Origin: JAGXTF01 sp040376005
Lineage (GTDB): Bacteria > Bacteroidota > Bacteroidia > NS11-12g > UBA955
DNA length: 49,666 nucleotides
Assembly (NCBI GenBank): GCA_040376005.1
Contig: JBEIRK010000004.1
Location: 1 to 49,666 of the forward strand
Direction of reading: 5' to 3'
Of the stretch, positions 1 through 8,104 are shown piece by piece; positions within the stretch are counted from its first letter, which is position 1, and each line of letters begins with the position of its first letter. The position numbers and the translations under genes are program-made. The notes beneath the pieces are model-generated. The model had not been told where the DNA came from, did not search any database, and worked only from the letters and a program-made list of their open reading frames with translations.

Positions 1-1145
1 GGATTGGGTGTGGTGTAAATGATGTTTTCCAAATGGTTCTCCACAATCATGAGAACCACCACCTGCGGCTTAAATATGTTCACCCACTGCTTGTTGATGC
101 CATATTGCCAAGCATCGAAAATGAAGAGACTCTCTCCCGTGCTTTCCGCCAAATCATCTATCATGTCGGTGCCATACGAGTCGCGCACAAAGAGTACTTT
201 GGCCAAACTGCTATCGCGGTTTTTAAATCGGTATTGGTATTCCCAAGAATTTCCAAATTGAGGCACAATGCAGTCATAGTTGTCAAGGCGTTCTATGCCG
301 CGCTGGTAGCGGGCAGATAAGATGTAGCGCGTTTCAGATGCGGTGCCTGTAAGCCCTGTGAATTGAGCCAAATTGCCTGAGTAGTTTAGAATGCTGTCTA
401 ACTTGTACTCTTGCTCCTTATGGGTCTTGACGTTAACACCGTATTTTTTCAAACCCTGAACAATAGCCTCGTGTGCATACCAGGCACCCATTGGATTCCA
501 GTGGTTGTCAGTCTTGCAGAAAACCTGACGAGGCGCTTGCTTGATGCGGGCCGCTTTGATGGCCTCACGGGTGTCAATGATTTTTAAATCAGGTAGGGTG
601 CTTCTCAAATGCTGTAGCAGGATGTCGGTGCGGTTGGGTACTTTCTTCAATGCCACCAAGTCCTCGGGCTGTTTGTCGCCATAGATGGTTTGCTTGCACG
701 GAATAACCACCATGTAATATTGAATGTTCTGCTGCTTGTAATAGTCCAAGCGGTAACGGAATTTCTGACGAAAGGTATCCAATTCTGCAGCGCTAAACTT
801 GCTTGAACCATCCCAAGAACCCAACTCGTTATACGTGTAAAACATCCACCCCTCTTTGCCAAAGTATACGGTCTGTGGCAAGGGCGATTTTTTAAAAATG
901 TGCAGGTTCAATTTGCCATATTGCTGCATCAAGGGGGTGCGGAATCCAAAGTGATCGCTGATATAGCCGTTGAATTCCAATGCAAAGGAATCGGGTGCCG
1001 AAGTCTTGAATGCAGGAAATGACTGGTACTGTCGGTTTTCGAGGTTTGGGTTTTTTAAGAAGCCAAGCCACTGATTCAGCCAAGGCAAGGCTATGGAAAG
1101 ACACAACAATGGCAACAGTGCGATATGGGTGAATCCTTTTTTCAT
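1..1145 (-). CDS. AlgJ/AlgX-like SGNH polysaccharide O-acetylation protein (C-terminus cut by window edge)
   Basis: About 381 codons are readable on the minus strand from ATG at 1145, and the frame is still open at base 1. It begins with MKKGFTHIALLPLLCLSIAL, a signal peptide or membrane anchor. The SGNH-like acetyltransferase signature is visible: KTDNHWNPMG with Asp213 and His215, and VRDSYGTD with Ser323. This matches the Asp-x-His plus Ser arrangement of AlgX/AlgJ (established for that family). In those systems such a protein takes acyl groups exported by the MBOAT partner and puts them on a periplasmic polysaccharide. Its start codon shares one base with the stop of the MBOAT gene (TAATG), so the two are probably translationally coupled. 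The polysaccharide acceptor is unknown. Confidence 0.85.
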   Translation of the reverse strand, partial: MKKGFTHIALLPLLCLSIALPWLNQWLGFLKNPNLENRQYQSFPAFKTSAPDSFALEFNGYISDHFGFRTPLMQQYGKLNLHIFKKSPLPQTVYFGKEGWMFYTYNELGSWDGSSKFSAAELDTFRQKFRYRLDYYKQQNIQYYMVVIPCKQTIYGDKQPEDLVALKKVPNRTDILLQHLRSTLPDLKIIDTREAIKAARIKQAPRQVFCKTDNHWNPMGAWYAHEAIVQGLKKYGVNVKTHKEQEYKLDSILNYSGNLAQFTGLTGTASETRYILSARYQRGIERLDNYDCIVPQFGNSWEYQYRFKNRDSSLAKVLFVRDSYGTDMIDDLAESTGESLFIFDAWQYGINKQWVNIFKPQVVVLMIVENHLENIIYTTPN

Positions 1146-2563
1146 TAGAACCTGAAATAGATAAAAGGACTATACGAACCTGAAATGATATACATGGTAC
1201 ATAGCCAAAAAATAGCAGTGTAGTAGAGTGTTTCTGCAATTTGAAACAAACCGCGCTGCTGCAGTTGCGTCCAATAGGCCTGCAGTTTTATGCCCAAACC
1301 AAAAGAGAATAAGAGTCCCAAGGCGGCCAAGGTGTAAAACTCAGGATTCAACACATTGGATTGCATGTATACATAGTAGTGGTCAAGAGGTGCTTGCCCC
1401 ATGCCCGCCAATTTGCTGTAAAAGGCGAGGGTCTGCTCAAGCGTGTCTGCGCGGAAAGGTACCCATGCCAACATGACCAAGAAGAAGGTAAATCCAAGGC
1501 GCAGGAGCTTGGGCAATTTGCCCAATGCGGGAACCAGCCGTTCTATTGTAAGGTAAAGGCCGTGAATGACGCCCCACAATACAAAATTCCAACTGGCACC
1601 ATGCCAAAAGCCGGTGCAGAGAAACACAATCCATAGGTTGAGCAAGGTGCGCGCTGTGCCGCGTTTGTTGCCGCCGAGTGGGATATAGAGGTAGTCGCGA
1701 AACCAGCTGCTCAGAGAAATGTGCCAACGGCTCCAAAAGTCTTTAAAGCCTGTGGCTAAATAAGGGAAATTGAAGTTCTCAGGGAAATGAAATCCCACCA
1801 TGCGCGCCAAGCCTATAGCCATGTCGCTGTAGGCGGAAAAGTCTATGTAAATCTGGAAGGTGTAGGCCAACAGTGCCAACCACGCAGTTTGTGTGGCCAT
1901 GTCCTGCACCTGTATGCCCCATAAGGAGTCGGCAGCATAAGCAAAACTGTTGGCGACGAGTACCTTTTTGGCAAGTCCCGTAAGAAAGATCTTTAATCCA
2001 ACCACAAGGTCGCTATACTGCGCACTGCGGTCTTTGATCTGCGCCGCAATTTGGTTGTAGCGCACAATGGGACCCGCGATGAGCTGCGGGAAAAAGGTTT
2101 TGTAGAGCAGCAGGTCAAAGAAGTTGCGCTGTGCCTTTACGGAACCGCGGTACACGTCTATCTGATAACTCATGCCGTGGAAGGTGTAAAAGGAGATACC
2201 TATGGGCAGTATGATGTCGGGTATAGCCTGGCTAGTACCACTGAAAAAGGTTGCAAGCACGTTGTAATTCTCAACGAAGAAGCCTGCGTATTTGTAATAA
2301 ATGAGGATGCCTAAGTTGACCAATACGCCCAGCACCAACCAAAGTTTTTTGCGTGTTTGCACTGTTGCGGCCAATAAACCAAAGGCATAGTTTATCAGTG
2401 TGCTTACAAGTAGCAATAGAGTATAGGGTATGGATCCCCAAGCAAAGAAAACAAGACTGGAAATGGTGAGGTGTATATTCCGAAATGCTTTAGGCAAGGC
2501 GAAATAAATACCGATGCAAAGCGGTAAAAAGAGAAATAAGAATACCGGGGAGTTAAACAGCAT
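1145..2563 (-). CDS. MBOAT family O-acyltransferase (AlgI-like)
   Basis: 472-residue polytopic membrane protein. It has the AlgI-type MBOAT signature: FKDFWSRWHISLSSWFRDYL around residues 273-292 (His281), then CTGFWHGASWNF with His321, the invariant catalytic histidine of the family, and a further His at 334. AlgI-like proteins move acetyl groups from the cytoplasm across the inner membrane for O-acetylation of exopolysaccharide, teichoic acid or peptidoglycan. The overlapping downstream AlgJ/AlgX-like gene supports an exopolysaccharide or cell-wall acetylation pair. A glycosyltransferase lies 51 bases upstream on the same strand. No alginate synthesis genes are visible, so the substrate cannot be named. 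Confidence 0.92.
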   Translation of the reverse strand: MLFNSPVFLFLFLPLCIGIYFALPKAFRNIHLTISSLVFFAWGSIPYTLLLLVSTLINYAFGLLAATVQTRKKLWLVLGVLVNLGILIYYKYAGFFVENYNVLATFFSGTSQAIPDIILPIGISFYTFHGMSYQIDVYRGSVKAQRNFFDLLLYKTFFPQLIAGPIVRYNQIAAQIKDRSAQYSDLVVGLKIFLTGLAKKVLVANSFAYAADSLWGIQVQDMATQTAWLALLAYTFQIYIDFSAYSDMAIGLARMVGFHFPENFNFPYLATGFKDFWSRWHISLSSWFRDYLYIPLGGNKRGTARTLLNLWIVFLCTGFWHGASWNFVLWGVIHGLYLTIERLVPALGKLPKLLRLGFTFFLVMLAWVPFRADTLEQTLAFYSKLAGMGQAPLDHYYVYMQSNVLNPEFYTLAALGLLFSFGLGIKLQAYWTQLQQRGLFQIAETLYYTAIFWLCTMYIISGSYSPFIYFRF

Positions 2564-2568
2564 CAGTA

Positions 2569-2576
2569 CAAATATA
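2569..2576 (-). promoter_or_regulatory. Candidate -7 promoter element before the MBOAT gene
   Basis: On the minus strand the sequence is TATATTTG, a perfect match to TAnnTTTG, ending five bases before the ATG at 2563. No TTG lies 17-21 bases further upstream. If used, transcription would begin within a few bases of the start codon. Confidence 0.35.
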
Positions 2577-2614
2577 AGGTGGTTACATTACCCTGCACGA
2601 TGCCCAAATGGTGA

Positions 2615-3340
2615 TTAGAGTTTGCCTATCATGGCTTTCCAACGCAATTCAATCACGCCAAACAGCGCTTCTCTGAAGATGCGGGTACTCATTTTACTGG
2701 TGCCCAAGGTGCGGTCAGTGAAAATGATGGGAACTTCTACCAGCTTGAAACCTTTGCGCACGGTGCGGAATTTCATCTCAATTTGGAAGGCATAGCCTTT
2801 GAAACGGATTTTGTCGATGCCCACAGTTTCCAATACTTTGCGGCGGTAACAGATAAATCCTGCAGTCGCATCTGCCACTTTAAGGCCAGTAACAATGCGC
2901 ACGTATTTGCTGGCGTAATAACTCATAAGCACGCGACCCATGGGCCAGTTTACTACGTTTACCACACCACCCACATAGCGGCTTCCTACAGTAGCGTCTG
3001 CGCCGTCTTTGCAACTTTGAATCAATTTGTTCAAATCGTCAGGGTTGTGCGAGAAGTCGCAGTCCATTTCGCAGATATACTCATAGTGGCGTTCCAAACA
3101 CCAGTGAAATCCTGCAATATAAGCGGTTCCCAATCCGTTTTTTCCCTGTCGCTTCATCAAATGGAGCCTGCCTTCATACTGGGCTTGCAAGGTTTCCACA
3201 ACTGCAGCCGTACCGTCGGGTGAGTTGTCATCTACAATAAGCAGGTCTAATGCGGGTTCTAAGCCCATAACTTTCGTGACCATCGCTTGGATGTTCTCGA
3301 TCTCATTGTAGGTGGGTATAATTACTATGCTGTGATTCAA
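2615..3340 (-). CDS. Polyprenol-phosphate mannosyltransferase-like GT2 glycosyltransferase
   Basis: 241-residue protein of the GT-A (GT2) fold, resembling dolichol/polyprenol-phosphate mannose synthases. Visible motifs are IVIIPTYNEIENI at the N-terminus, LLIVDDNSPDGT for nucleotide-sugar binding, GLGTAYIAGF, and the metal-binding CEMDCDFSHNPDDL. The length fits the single-domain catalytic form without C-terminal membrane helices. Such enzymes transfer a sugar from an NDP-sugar to polyprenyl phosphate at the cytoplasmic face of the inner membrane, giving a lipid-linked donor. It is first in line with the MBOAT and AlgJ-like genes, so it may feed the same glycan (inference). Mannose rather than glucose as donor sugar is a guess from family resemblance. 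Confidence 0.85.
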   Translation of the reverse strand: MNHSIVIIPTYNEIENIQAMVTKVMGLEPALDLLIVDDNSPDGTAAVVETLQAQYEGRLHLMKRQGKNGLGTAYIAGFHWCLERHYEYICEMDCDFSHNPDDLNKLIQSCKDGADATVGSRYVGGVVNVVNWPMGRVLMSYYASKYVRIVTGLKVADATAGFICYRRKVLETVGIDKIRFKGYAFQIEMKFRTVRKGFKLVEVPIIFTDRTLGTSKMSTRIFREALFGVIELRWKAMIGKL

Positions 3341-3351
3341 AACAGAATGCG

Positions 3352-3380
3352 CAAAATTACTTTATTTCGCTGCAATGCAA
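3352..3380 (-). promoter_or_regulatory. Candidate promoter for the glycosyltransferase gene
   Basis: Minus strand: TTG at 3380-3378, an 18-base spacer, then TAATTTTG at 3359-3352, matching TTG-N-TAnnTTTG. The ATG lies 11 bases downstream at 3340. The -33 box lies inside the start of the divergent phosphatase gene. Confidence 0.5.
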
Positions 3381-3878
3381 AACATAGATTCACAAAAGGC
3401 TGTTTTTCTCGATAGAGATGGGGTCGTAAATCGCGAAAGAGGCGATTATACTTGGAGGTCTGAAGATTTTGAAATCTTGCCCGGCGTGCTTGATTCTATG
3501 GCGGCATGGAAGGAAAGGGGCTATAAACTGGCAGTAGTGACCAACCAAGGCGGTGTGGCCAAGGGCTTGTATTCTGAAGATGATGTGCATGCCTTGCACC
3601 AGTATCTCCAAGGCCAATGCCTGCTCAAGGGTTTTGCTATCGATGCGTTTTATTTCTGTCCACACCACCCCGAGTACAGCGGAAAATGCCTGTGCAGAAA
3701 ACCCGGTAGCCTGATGCTAGAAAAAGCCATGCATGCCTTGGGTGTGTTGCCCGAAAATGCGGTCTTTATTGGAGATGCTACCCGCGATATGCAGGCCGCA
3801 GATAGGGTGGGTGTGAAAGGAATTTTGCGCGAAGCAAATAATGGTCTATCCCCCGAAATATTGCCCTGGGAGGAATAA
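3375..3878 (+). CDS. HAD-IIIA phosphatase, GmhB-like (D,D-heptose 1,7-bisphosphate phosphatase family)
   Basis: 167 residues, the usual size for GmhB. The HAD motif FLDRDGVVN carries the catalytic aspartates Asp13 and Asp15, VVTNQGG is motif II, and FIGDATRDMQAA is the C-terminal acidic motif. A zinc-loop pattern Cys95-x-His97 ... Cys105-x-Cys107 matches the structural zinc site known in GmhB. The family removes the 7-phosphate of heptose 1,7-bisphosphate on the way to ADP- or GDP-heptose for LPS or glycoprotein glycans. Related HAD-IIIA enzymes include histidinol phosphatases, but no his genes are nearby. It is divergent from the glycosyltransferase. The other heptose genes are not in the window. 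Confidence 0.8.
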   Translation: MQNIDSQKAVFLDRDGVVNRERGDYTWRSEDFEILPGVLDSMAAWKERGYKLAVVTNQGGVAKGLYSEDDVHALHQYLQGQCLLKGFAIDAFYFCPHHPEYSGKCLCRKPGSLMLEKAMHALGVLPENAVFIGDATRDMQAADRVGVKGILREANNGLSPEILPWEE

Positions 3879-3919
3879 ACATTAGTTTTGCCTATGGCAA
3901 TGCAGGTAAAGAACCACAA

Positions 3920-3948
3920 TTGCACAAAACCAAACCCAAATTAATTTG
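3920..3948 (+). promoter_or_regulatory. Weak candidate promoter for the pirin gene
   Basis: TTG at 3920-3922 is followed by TTAATTTG at 3941-3948, one mismatch from TAnnTTTG, 11 bases before the ATG at 3960. Confidence 0.3.
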
Positions 3949-3959
3949 TTTGAACAAAT

Positions 3960-4670
3960 ATGAAATCCATTTTTCACCCAGCAGCGGATAGGGGACACAA
4001 TGTCTTCTCTTGGCTCGACAGTTACCACAGTTTTAGTTTCGGTCAATTCTATGATGAGAATAAGATCCACTTTGGCGCACTGCGGGTGTTAAACGACGAT
4101 ACGGTTGCAGCAGGTATGGGTTTTGGAGCACATCCTCATGATAATATGGAAATTGTGAGTATTCCCTTGTCTGGGGCGCTAGAACACCGCGATTCTATGG
4201 GCAATGATGGGGTAATTTATGCCAATGATGTGCAAATTATGAGTGCAGGAAAGGGAATTCAGCATTCGGAGTTTAACCACTCTAAGACAGAAGAAGTGAA
4301 GTTTTTGCAGATTTGGGTATTCCCACGCGAACGGCAGATAGAGCCGCGCTATGACCAAAAAACATTTGATCCCGAAACCTATAAGAATCAATGGCAAATC
4401 CTGGTTGACCCGCAAGGCGTGGTAGGGGTGCGCATTGCGCAAGAAGCTTGGTTTTCCGTAGCCAATATTGATGCGGGTACTGCGCTTTCTTACGATGTAA
4501 AGCGCCAAGGAAATGGCACCTACTTTTTTGTGTTGGACGGTAAGGTTTCTATTGAGGAAAAGGAATTGGCCAACCGCGATGCCTTGGGCATTTGGGAGGT
4601 GGGGTCTGTAGCAATATCCGCCCTCGAGTCAGCCAGGGTGCTGGCGATTGAGGTACCTATGGCATTATAA
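3960..4670 (+). CDS. Pirin family protein
   Basis: 236-residue bicupin. The first cupin has the pirin metal site: AHPHDNMEIVS supplies His58 and His60, and AGKGIQHSEFN supplies His102 and Glu104, the same His-His-His-Glu pattern known from human pirin and bacterial YhhW. The second cupin (about residues 130-236) looks metal-free. Some bacterial pirins have quercetin 2,3-dioxygenase activity and others act as redox-sensing partners; the sequence does not decide between them. The stop codon is one base from that of the convergent histidine kinase gene, leaving no room for a terminator. It stands alone on its strand. Confidence 0.9.
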   Translation: MKSIFHPAADRGHNVFSWLDSYHSFSFGQFYDENKIHFGALRVLNDDTVAAGMGFGAHPHDNMEIVSIPLSGALEHRDSMGNDGVIYANDVQIMSAGKGIQHSEFNHSKTEEVKFLQIWVFPRERQIEPRYDQKTFDPETYKNQWQILVDPQGVVGVRIAQEAWFSVANIDAGTALSYDVKRQGNGTYFFVLDGKVSIEEKELANRDALGIWEVGSVAISALESARVLAIEVPMAL

Positions 4671-4671
4671 T

Positions 4672-6609
4672 TTACTCGCTTGCCAATTCGGGCCGGCTGT
4701 TAACTACTGAGTCGGCGGATTTGGGGAATTTTACAATTACTTCTGTGCCTACATCAAGTGTGCTGTTTACAGCGATTTTTGCATGGTATAGGTCCGCAAA
4801 ATGTTTGACAATACCCATTCCCAAGCCAGTGCCTTTGATAAAGTTTACATTGGACGCCCTAAAGAATGAGGTAAATAGATGGGGCAATTCAAGTTTGGGT
4901 ATACCAATTCCAAAGTCATTAATTCGCAATTCGCAAGTGTTTTTTGAAAAGTGCACTTCAATTTCCGGTGATGGTTTGTCTTGAGAATATTTCATAGCAT
5001 TCCCAATAAGGTTTCCTGCAATATTCTCCAAATGCAGTGGATCTATGTTTAGCAAAAAGGGTTTGCCAGTAGTCGTGAATTTTAACATACGACCATCTGA
5101 GGAAAGTCGGTTGTATTTGTTGCACAATTGCTGAATAAAATCCACCATTTTGATGGGTTCCACTTTGCTGTTGATTTTGCCATTTTCCACCTTGCCCCAG
5201 AATAGGATATTATCAATTAAGTCGTTTAATCGATCTGTTTCCGTTTTGATGATTTTAAACTGTCTGTTAAAAGTATCAATAGAAATATCATGGATTTGCG
5301 CATATTTTTCCATGATCTCAACTCCCGCATAAATAGAGGTCATGGGTGTTTTCATTTCGTGTGAAACGATGGATATAAATTTACTCTTGATTTGACTTAC
5401 TTCTTGTTCATGTTTCAGTGCGGCAATTATCGCCTGTTCTGCCCGTATTCTATCCTCAATTATTCGTGAACTGGTAACAACACCTAAGGGAATATTATTC
5501 GCGTCATAGGTCTTTCTCATAGAGGATTCCATCCACAACCAATCTCCATTTTTTGTGAGGATTCTGTGTTGGATTAGGCGCAGATCATTGCCGTTCATTG
5601 ATGCGCTTCGCAGCTCTGCAATAGCCCTAACATCTTCTGGGTGCGCATAATTAATCACTGATTTTCCTACCAATTCTTGAGGTGTATATCCAGCGACTGT
5701 TTTTATACTGGGTGAAACATACTGGAATTTACCATTCACGTTGATGATACATACCATATCGCTGATGTTGTTGGCCAGGAGTTCATACTTCTGAAAGTTC
5801 TCTTTTTCCGCAGTAATATCACGCAAGGTGCCTGTAGTTCCTGTTGAATTGTTTTCTTTGTCTAAAGTAAGAACCGCATAAACCACGATCCACTTAATAG
5901 CGCCGTCTTTGGCTACATATCTTATTTCATGCGTGCAGTATGATTTTTCTTGATTGATTAATGGCGCGAAGAGTTCTTGGTTTTTTTGCACGTCATCAGG
6001 ATGCAAATAGGTGAAAAACAATTGACCTATTGATTCATCCACGGTGAATCCCATGATTTCTTCCCAAGCCTTATTTAAAAATGTCCATTTTCCTCCCGCA
6101 TCTATCTGAAAAATAATATCGTGTACATTGTCAACAACTTTCTGATATTGCTCTTTGCTATCTTGCAATTCAAGATTCACTTTGGCCGAATCTTCCAGTG
6201 ATTTCTTGGTGGCCTGCATTAAAAACAGATGCTCTGCTATGTTTTCATGTTGGGCAAAATCAGAGATTGATAAATTAAAACGCGCAGGATCAAAACCTGT
6301 ATCTATGATGGGGCTTCCAGTCAGTAAAACACAGTCGTTATTTAGCTTTACAGACTGCATTTTAAGCCGCAACCCGCAATTTTGCGCTTCTAAAAGCAAG
6401 GGTGAGGCATTCTCGAAAAGTGTTTCAGTATTTAATACCGGGGATGGGTAAATAGAAGTAAAAACTTGCGTGATATCAACATGAGATTCTTTTAATTGAA
6501 TTGCCTGAGAAAGACTATGGCTAAGTCTCTCAATCTTACCATCCTTTGATACGATTACGTGGAATGGCAAAAGCGCATGCAGTTGCTCGGTTTGAAGTTC
6601 TATTTTCAT
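4672..6609 (-). CDS. HNOBA-PAS-PAS sensor histidine kinase, partner of the H-NOX protein
   Basis: 645 residues if translated from ATG at 6609, one base after the H-NOX stop; an in-frame TTG at 6624 is less likely. Residues 10-130 begin with LLPFHVIVSKDGKIERLS, resembling the HNOBA (heme-NO-binding associated) domain. A short helical linker follows, then two PAS domains (about 155-275 and 280-395), a HisKA domain with FISIVSHEMKTP (phospho-acceptor His417) and a HATPase domain with NLIGNAMKYS, NDFGIGIP and GTGLGMGIV. There is no membrane segment, so the kinase is cytosolic. H-NOX proteins bind NO through heme and regulate partner kinases or cyclases. The overlap-free one-base junction implies co-translation. 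No response regulator is adjacent, so the output is unknown. Confidence 0.88.
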   Translation of the reverse strand: MKIELQTEQLHALLPFHVIVSKDGKIERLSHSLSQAIQLKESHVDITQVFTSIYPSPVLNTETLFENASPLLLEAQNCGLRLKMQSVKLNNDCVLLTGSPIIDTGFDPARFNLSISDFAQHENIAEHLFLMQATKKSLEDSAKVNLELQDSKEQYQKVVDNVHDIIFQIDAGGKWTFLNKAWEEIMGFTVDESIGQLFFTYLHPDDVQKNQELFAPLINQEKSYCTHEIRYVAKDGAIKWIVVYAVLTLDKENNSTGTTGTLRDITAEKENFQKYELLANNISDMVCIINVNGKFQYVSPSIKTVAGYTPQELVGKSVINYAHPEDVRAIAELRSASMNGNDLRLIQHRILTKNGDWLWMESSMRKTYDANNIPLGVVTSSRIIEDRIRAEQAIIAALKHEQEVSQIKSKFISIVSHEMKTPMTSIYAGVEIMEKYAQIHDISIDTFNRQFKIIKTETDRLNDLIDNILFWGKVENGKINSKVEPIKMVDFIQQLCNKYNRLSSDGRMLKFTTTGKPFLLNIDPLHLENIAGNLIGNAMKYSQDKPSPEIEVHFSKNTCELRINDFGIGIPKLELPHLFTSFFRASNVNFIKGTGLGMGIVKHFADLYHAKIAVNSTLDVGTEVIVKFPKSADSVVNSRPELASE

Positions 6610-6610
6610 A

Positions 6611-7153
6611 TTACCATTGGACAATAAAGTCTATGGCCTGATCCAATGTGGGGTTCTTGCCAAGTTCCTTGATTTCACATGGGGAACCAAGTATTTTTCC
6701 CAAACCTTTAATCAGTCCTAATACCATAGGCGACAATCCTTTTCTTTCGCTAATATAGGTTAAAGTTAGGCTATTTTCTGTGACATTTGATACCTGAAAT
6801 GTTGGAGGCACCAAATGCGGCATCATGTTTCCAATGCGAAAATGCAGCATGTTCAAATTGCTTAAGTATTCTGGAAAGGTTTTACCACCTAATTTTAACA
6901 TTTCACCATAGCCTTCTTTTGCCGTAAACATGATAAAATACTCGCCAAATGACTCCAATAATTTGTCAACTGGGGTTTCCAATATTTCGGATGCTGCGCC
7001 TACCAAGTTGTAAGTGATGGCGTCATCATAGGATTCCATATTCACAAAGTGAGAAACAGTAACTCCAGCTTTCTTTTTGATGTGATTCCATTTTTCTGTT
7101 CCGTAATTCTCACAAATGAGCTGCTCCACAGCCAAGTTTACCATTCCGTACAT
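6611..7153 (-). CDS. H-NOX (heme NO-binding, HNOB) domain protein
   Basis: 180-residue stand-alone H-NOX protein with the canonical opening MYGMVNLAVEQLICENYG. Heme-pocket landmarks are present: His104 in NMLHFRIGN as the proximal ligand, Pro116 in HLVPP which bends the heme in characterised members, and Tyr133-x-Ser135-x-Arg137, the YxSxR motif that holds the heme propionates. No tyrosine sits where the O2-stabilising distal Tyr occurs in obligate anaerobes (about residue 142 is Pro), so an NO-selective sensor is expected (inference). It lies directly upstream of a histidine kinase with an HNOBA-like N-terminus. NO binding would be expected to change kinase activity. Confidence 0.93.
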   Translation of the reverse strand: MYGMVNLAVEQLICENYGTEKWNHIKKKAGVTVSHFVNMESYDDAITYNLVGAASEILETPVDKLLESFGEYFIMFTAKEGYGEMLKLGGKTFPEYLSNLNMLHFRIGNMMPHLVPPTFQVSNVTENSLTLTYISERKGLSPMVLGLIKGLGKILGSPCEIKELGKNPTLDQAIDFIVQW

Positions 7154-7291
7154 AGGTTGTAGTGTTTATGTTGGTTTCTTGTGCAAGTATAGTTCAGGAT
7201 TGGTGACAAAAGCAGCATGAAGAGTATATCGAGCCGAACAAAAGTTCGATTTTAGGAAAGGGTTTCAGTACGAAAACCTTATAAAAGTGCT

Positions 7292-8104
7292 TTAGCGTTT
7301 CTTCTTGTAGCTGCTCTTCCGCGCGTAAGATTTACTCTTGCTTTTGCTCTTGTAGCTGTACTTATAAGACTTCTTATAATACACCTGCGGTGGAGGCACT
7401 GAAAAGGAATTGGTATCAAAAACCAAGGTGTCTATCACCAAAGAATCTTGCTGAAAATCAATGAGATTTTGCGGATTAAATGCTTTACCCATGTAGCGGG
7501 TTTCGAAGTGCAAATGAGGTCCTGTGCTGTGTCCAGTGCTGCCACCTAAGCCAATTTCTTGTCCGGCATTTACCAAGTCGCCCGCATTCACCATGCGTTT
7601 GCTCAAGTGACCGTATAGCGTTTCTAATCCGTTGTGATGACGTATTACCACACAGTTGCCATAGCCATAGTACCACATGCTCATGCGCACTACACCATCG
7701 AATGCTGCCAAAACCGTGTCTCCTGTTTTTAACTGAAGGTCTATGCCCGCATGCTGCCTGCCCCAACGCGGTCCAAAAGGTGAGGTCATGCTACCCGCTA
7801 CAGGCAAGGCAAAACCACAGTCACTCTCAAGCACAGGCAATTCTACAATGCCACCTAAGGTTTTGAAATCAAAATTGTAGGGATCTAAATGGGCTGTGTC
7901 CCAATAGCTGTAAATATCGAAAAAAGGATAGAACCCTGGAATGAATGCGCTGGCCATAGCCGTGTTTTCAATCCCATCGGTATCGTGAAAAAAACGGGTG
8001 TCCTCAGTGTCTATAGCCTCCAATTGTACACCATAACCCACACACAAAGCAAGGACAAGCAACAGCTTACATGCTGCTGAGAACCGCTTCTGCAGCGGAT
8101 ACAT
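7292..8104 (-). CDS. Secreted M23 (LytM-type) peptidase with Lys/Ser/Tyr-rich tail
   Basis: 270 residues from ATG at 8104, chosen because it gives a good signal peptide (MYPLQKRFSAACKLLLVLAL). The LytM zinc-peptidase signatures are clear: RQHAGIDLQ (His and Asp zinc ligands), GYGNCVVIRHHNGLETLYGH, and GPHLHFE with the last catalytic His-x-His. Members cut peptidoglycan cross-links in the periplasm or act as activators when degenerate; here all ligands are present, so it is probably active. The last 30 residues are a repetitive Lys-Ser-Tyr tail with calculated strong positive charge, possibly binding the wall or anionic polymers. The start overlaps the end of ribF by 38 bases, suggesting cotranscription. 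Confidence 0.88.
   Translation of the reverse strand: MYPLQKRFSAACKLLLVLALCVGYGVQLEAIDTEDTRFFHDTDGIENTAMASAFIPGFYPFFDIYSYWDTAHLDPYNFDFKTLGGIVELPVLESDCGFALPVAGSMTSPFGPRWGRQHAGIDLQLKTGDTVLAAFDGVVRMSMWYYGYGNCVVIRHHNGLETLYGHLSKRMVNAGDLVNAGQEIGLGGSTGHSTGPHLHFETRYMGKAFNPQNLIDFQQDSLVIDTLVFDTNSFSVPPPQVYYKKSYKYSYKSKSKSKSYARKSSYKKKR

Noticed and set aside
7154..7291. Possible small RNA or regulator in the 138-base gap with a CGAAC-AAAA-GTTCG hairpin
   Set aside because: The stem is only five or six pairs without a T-tract, and no gene or promoter pair of good quality was seen.
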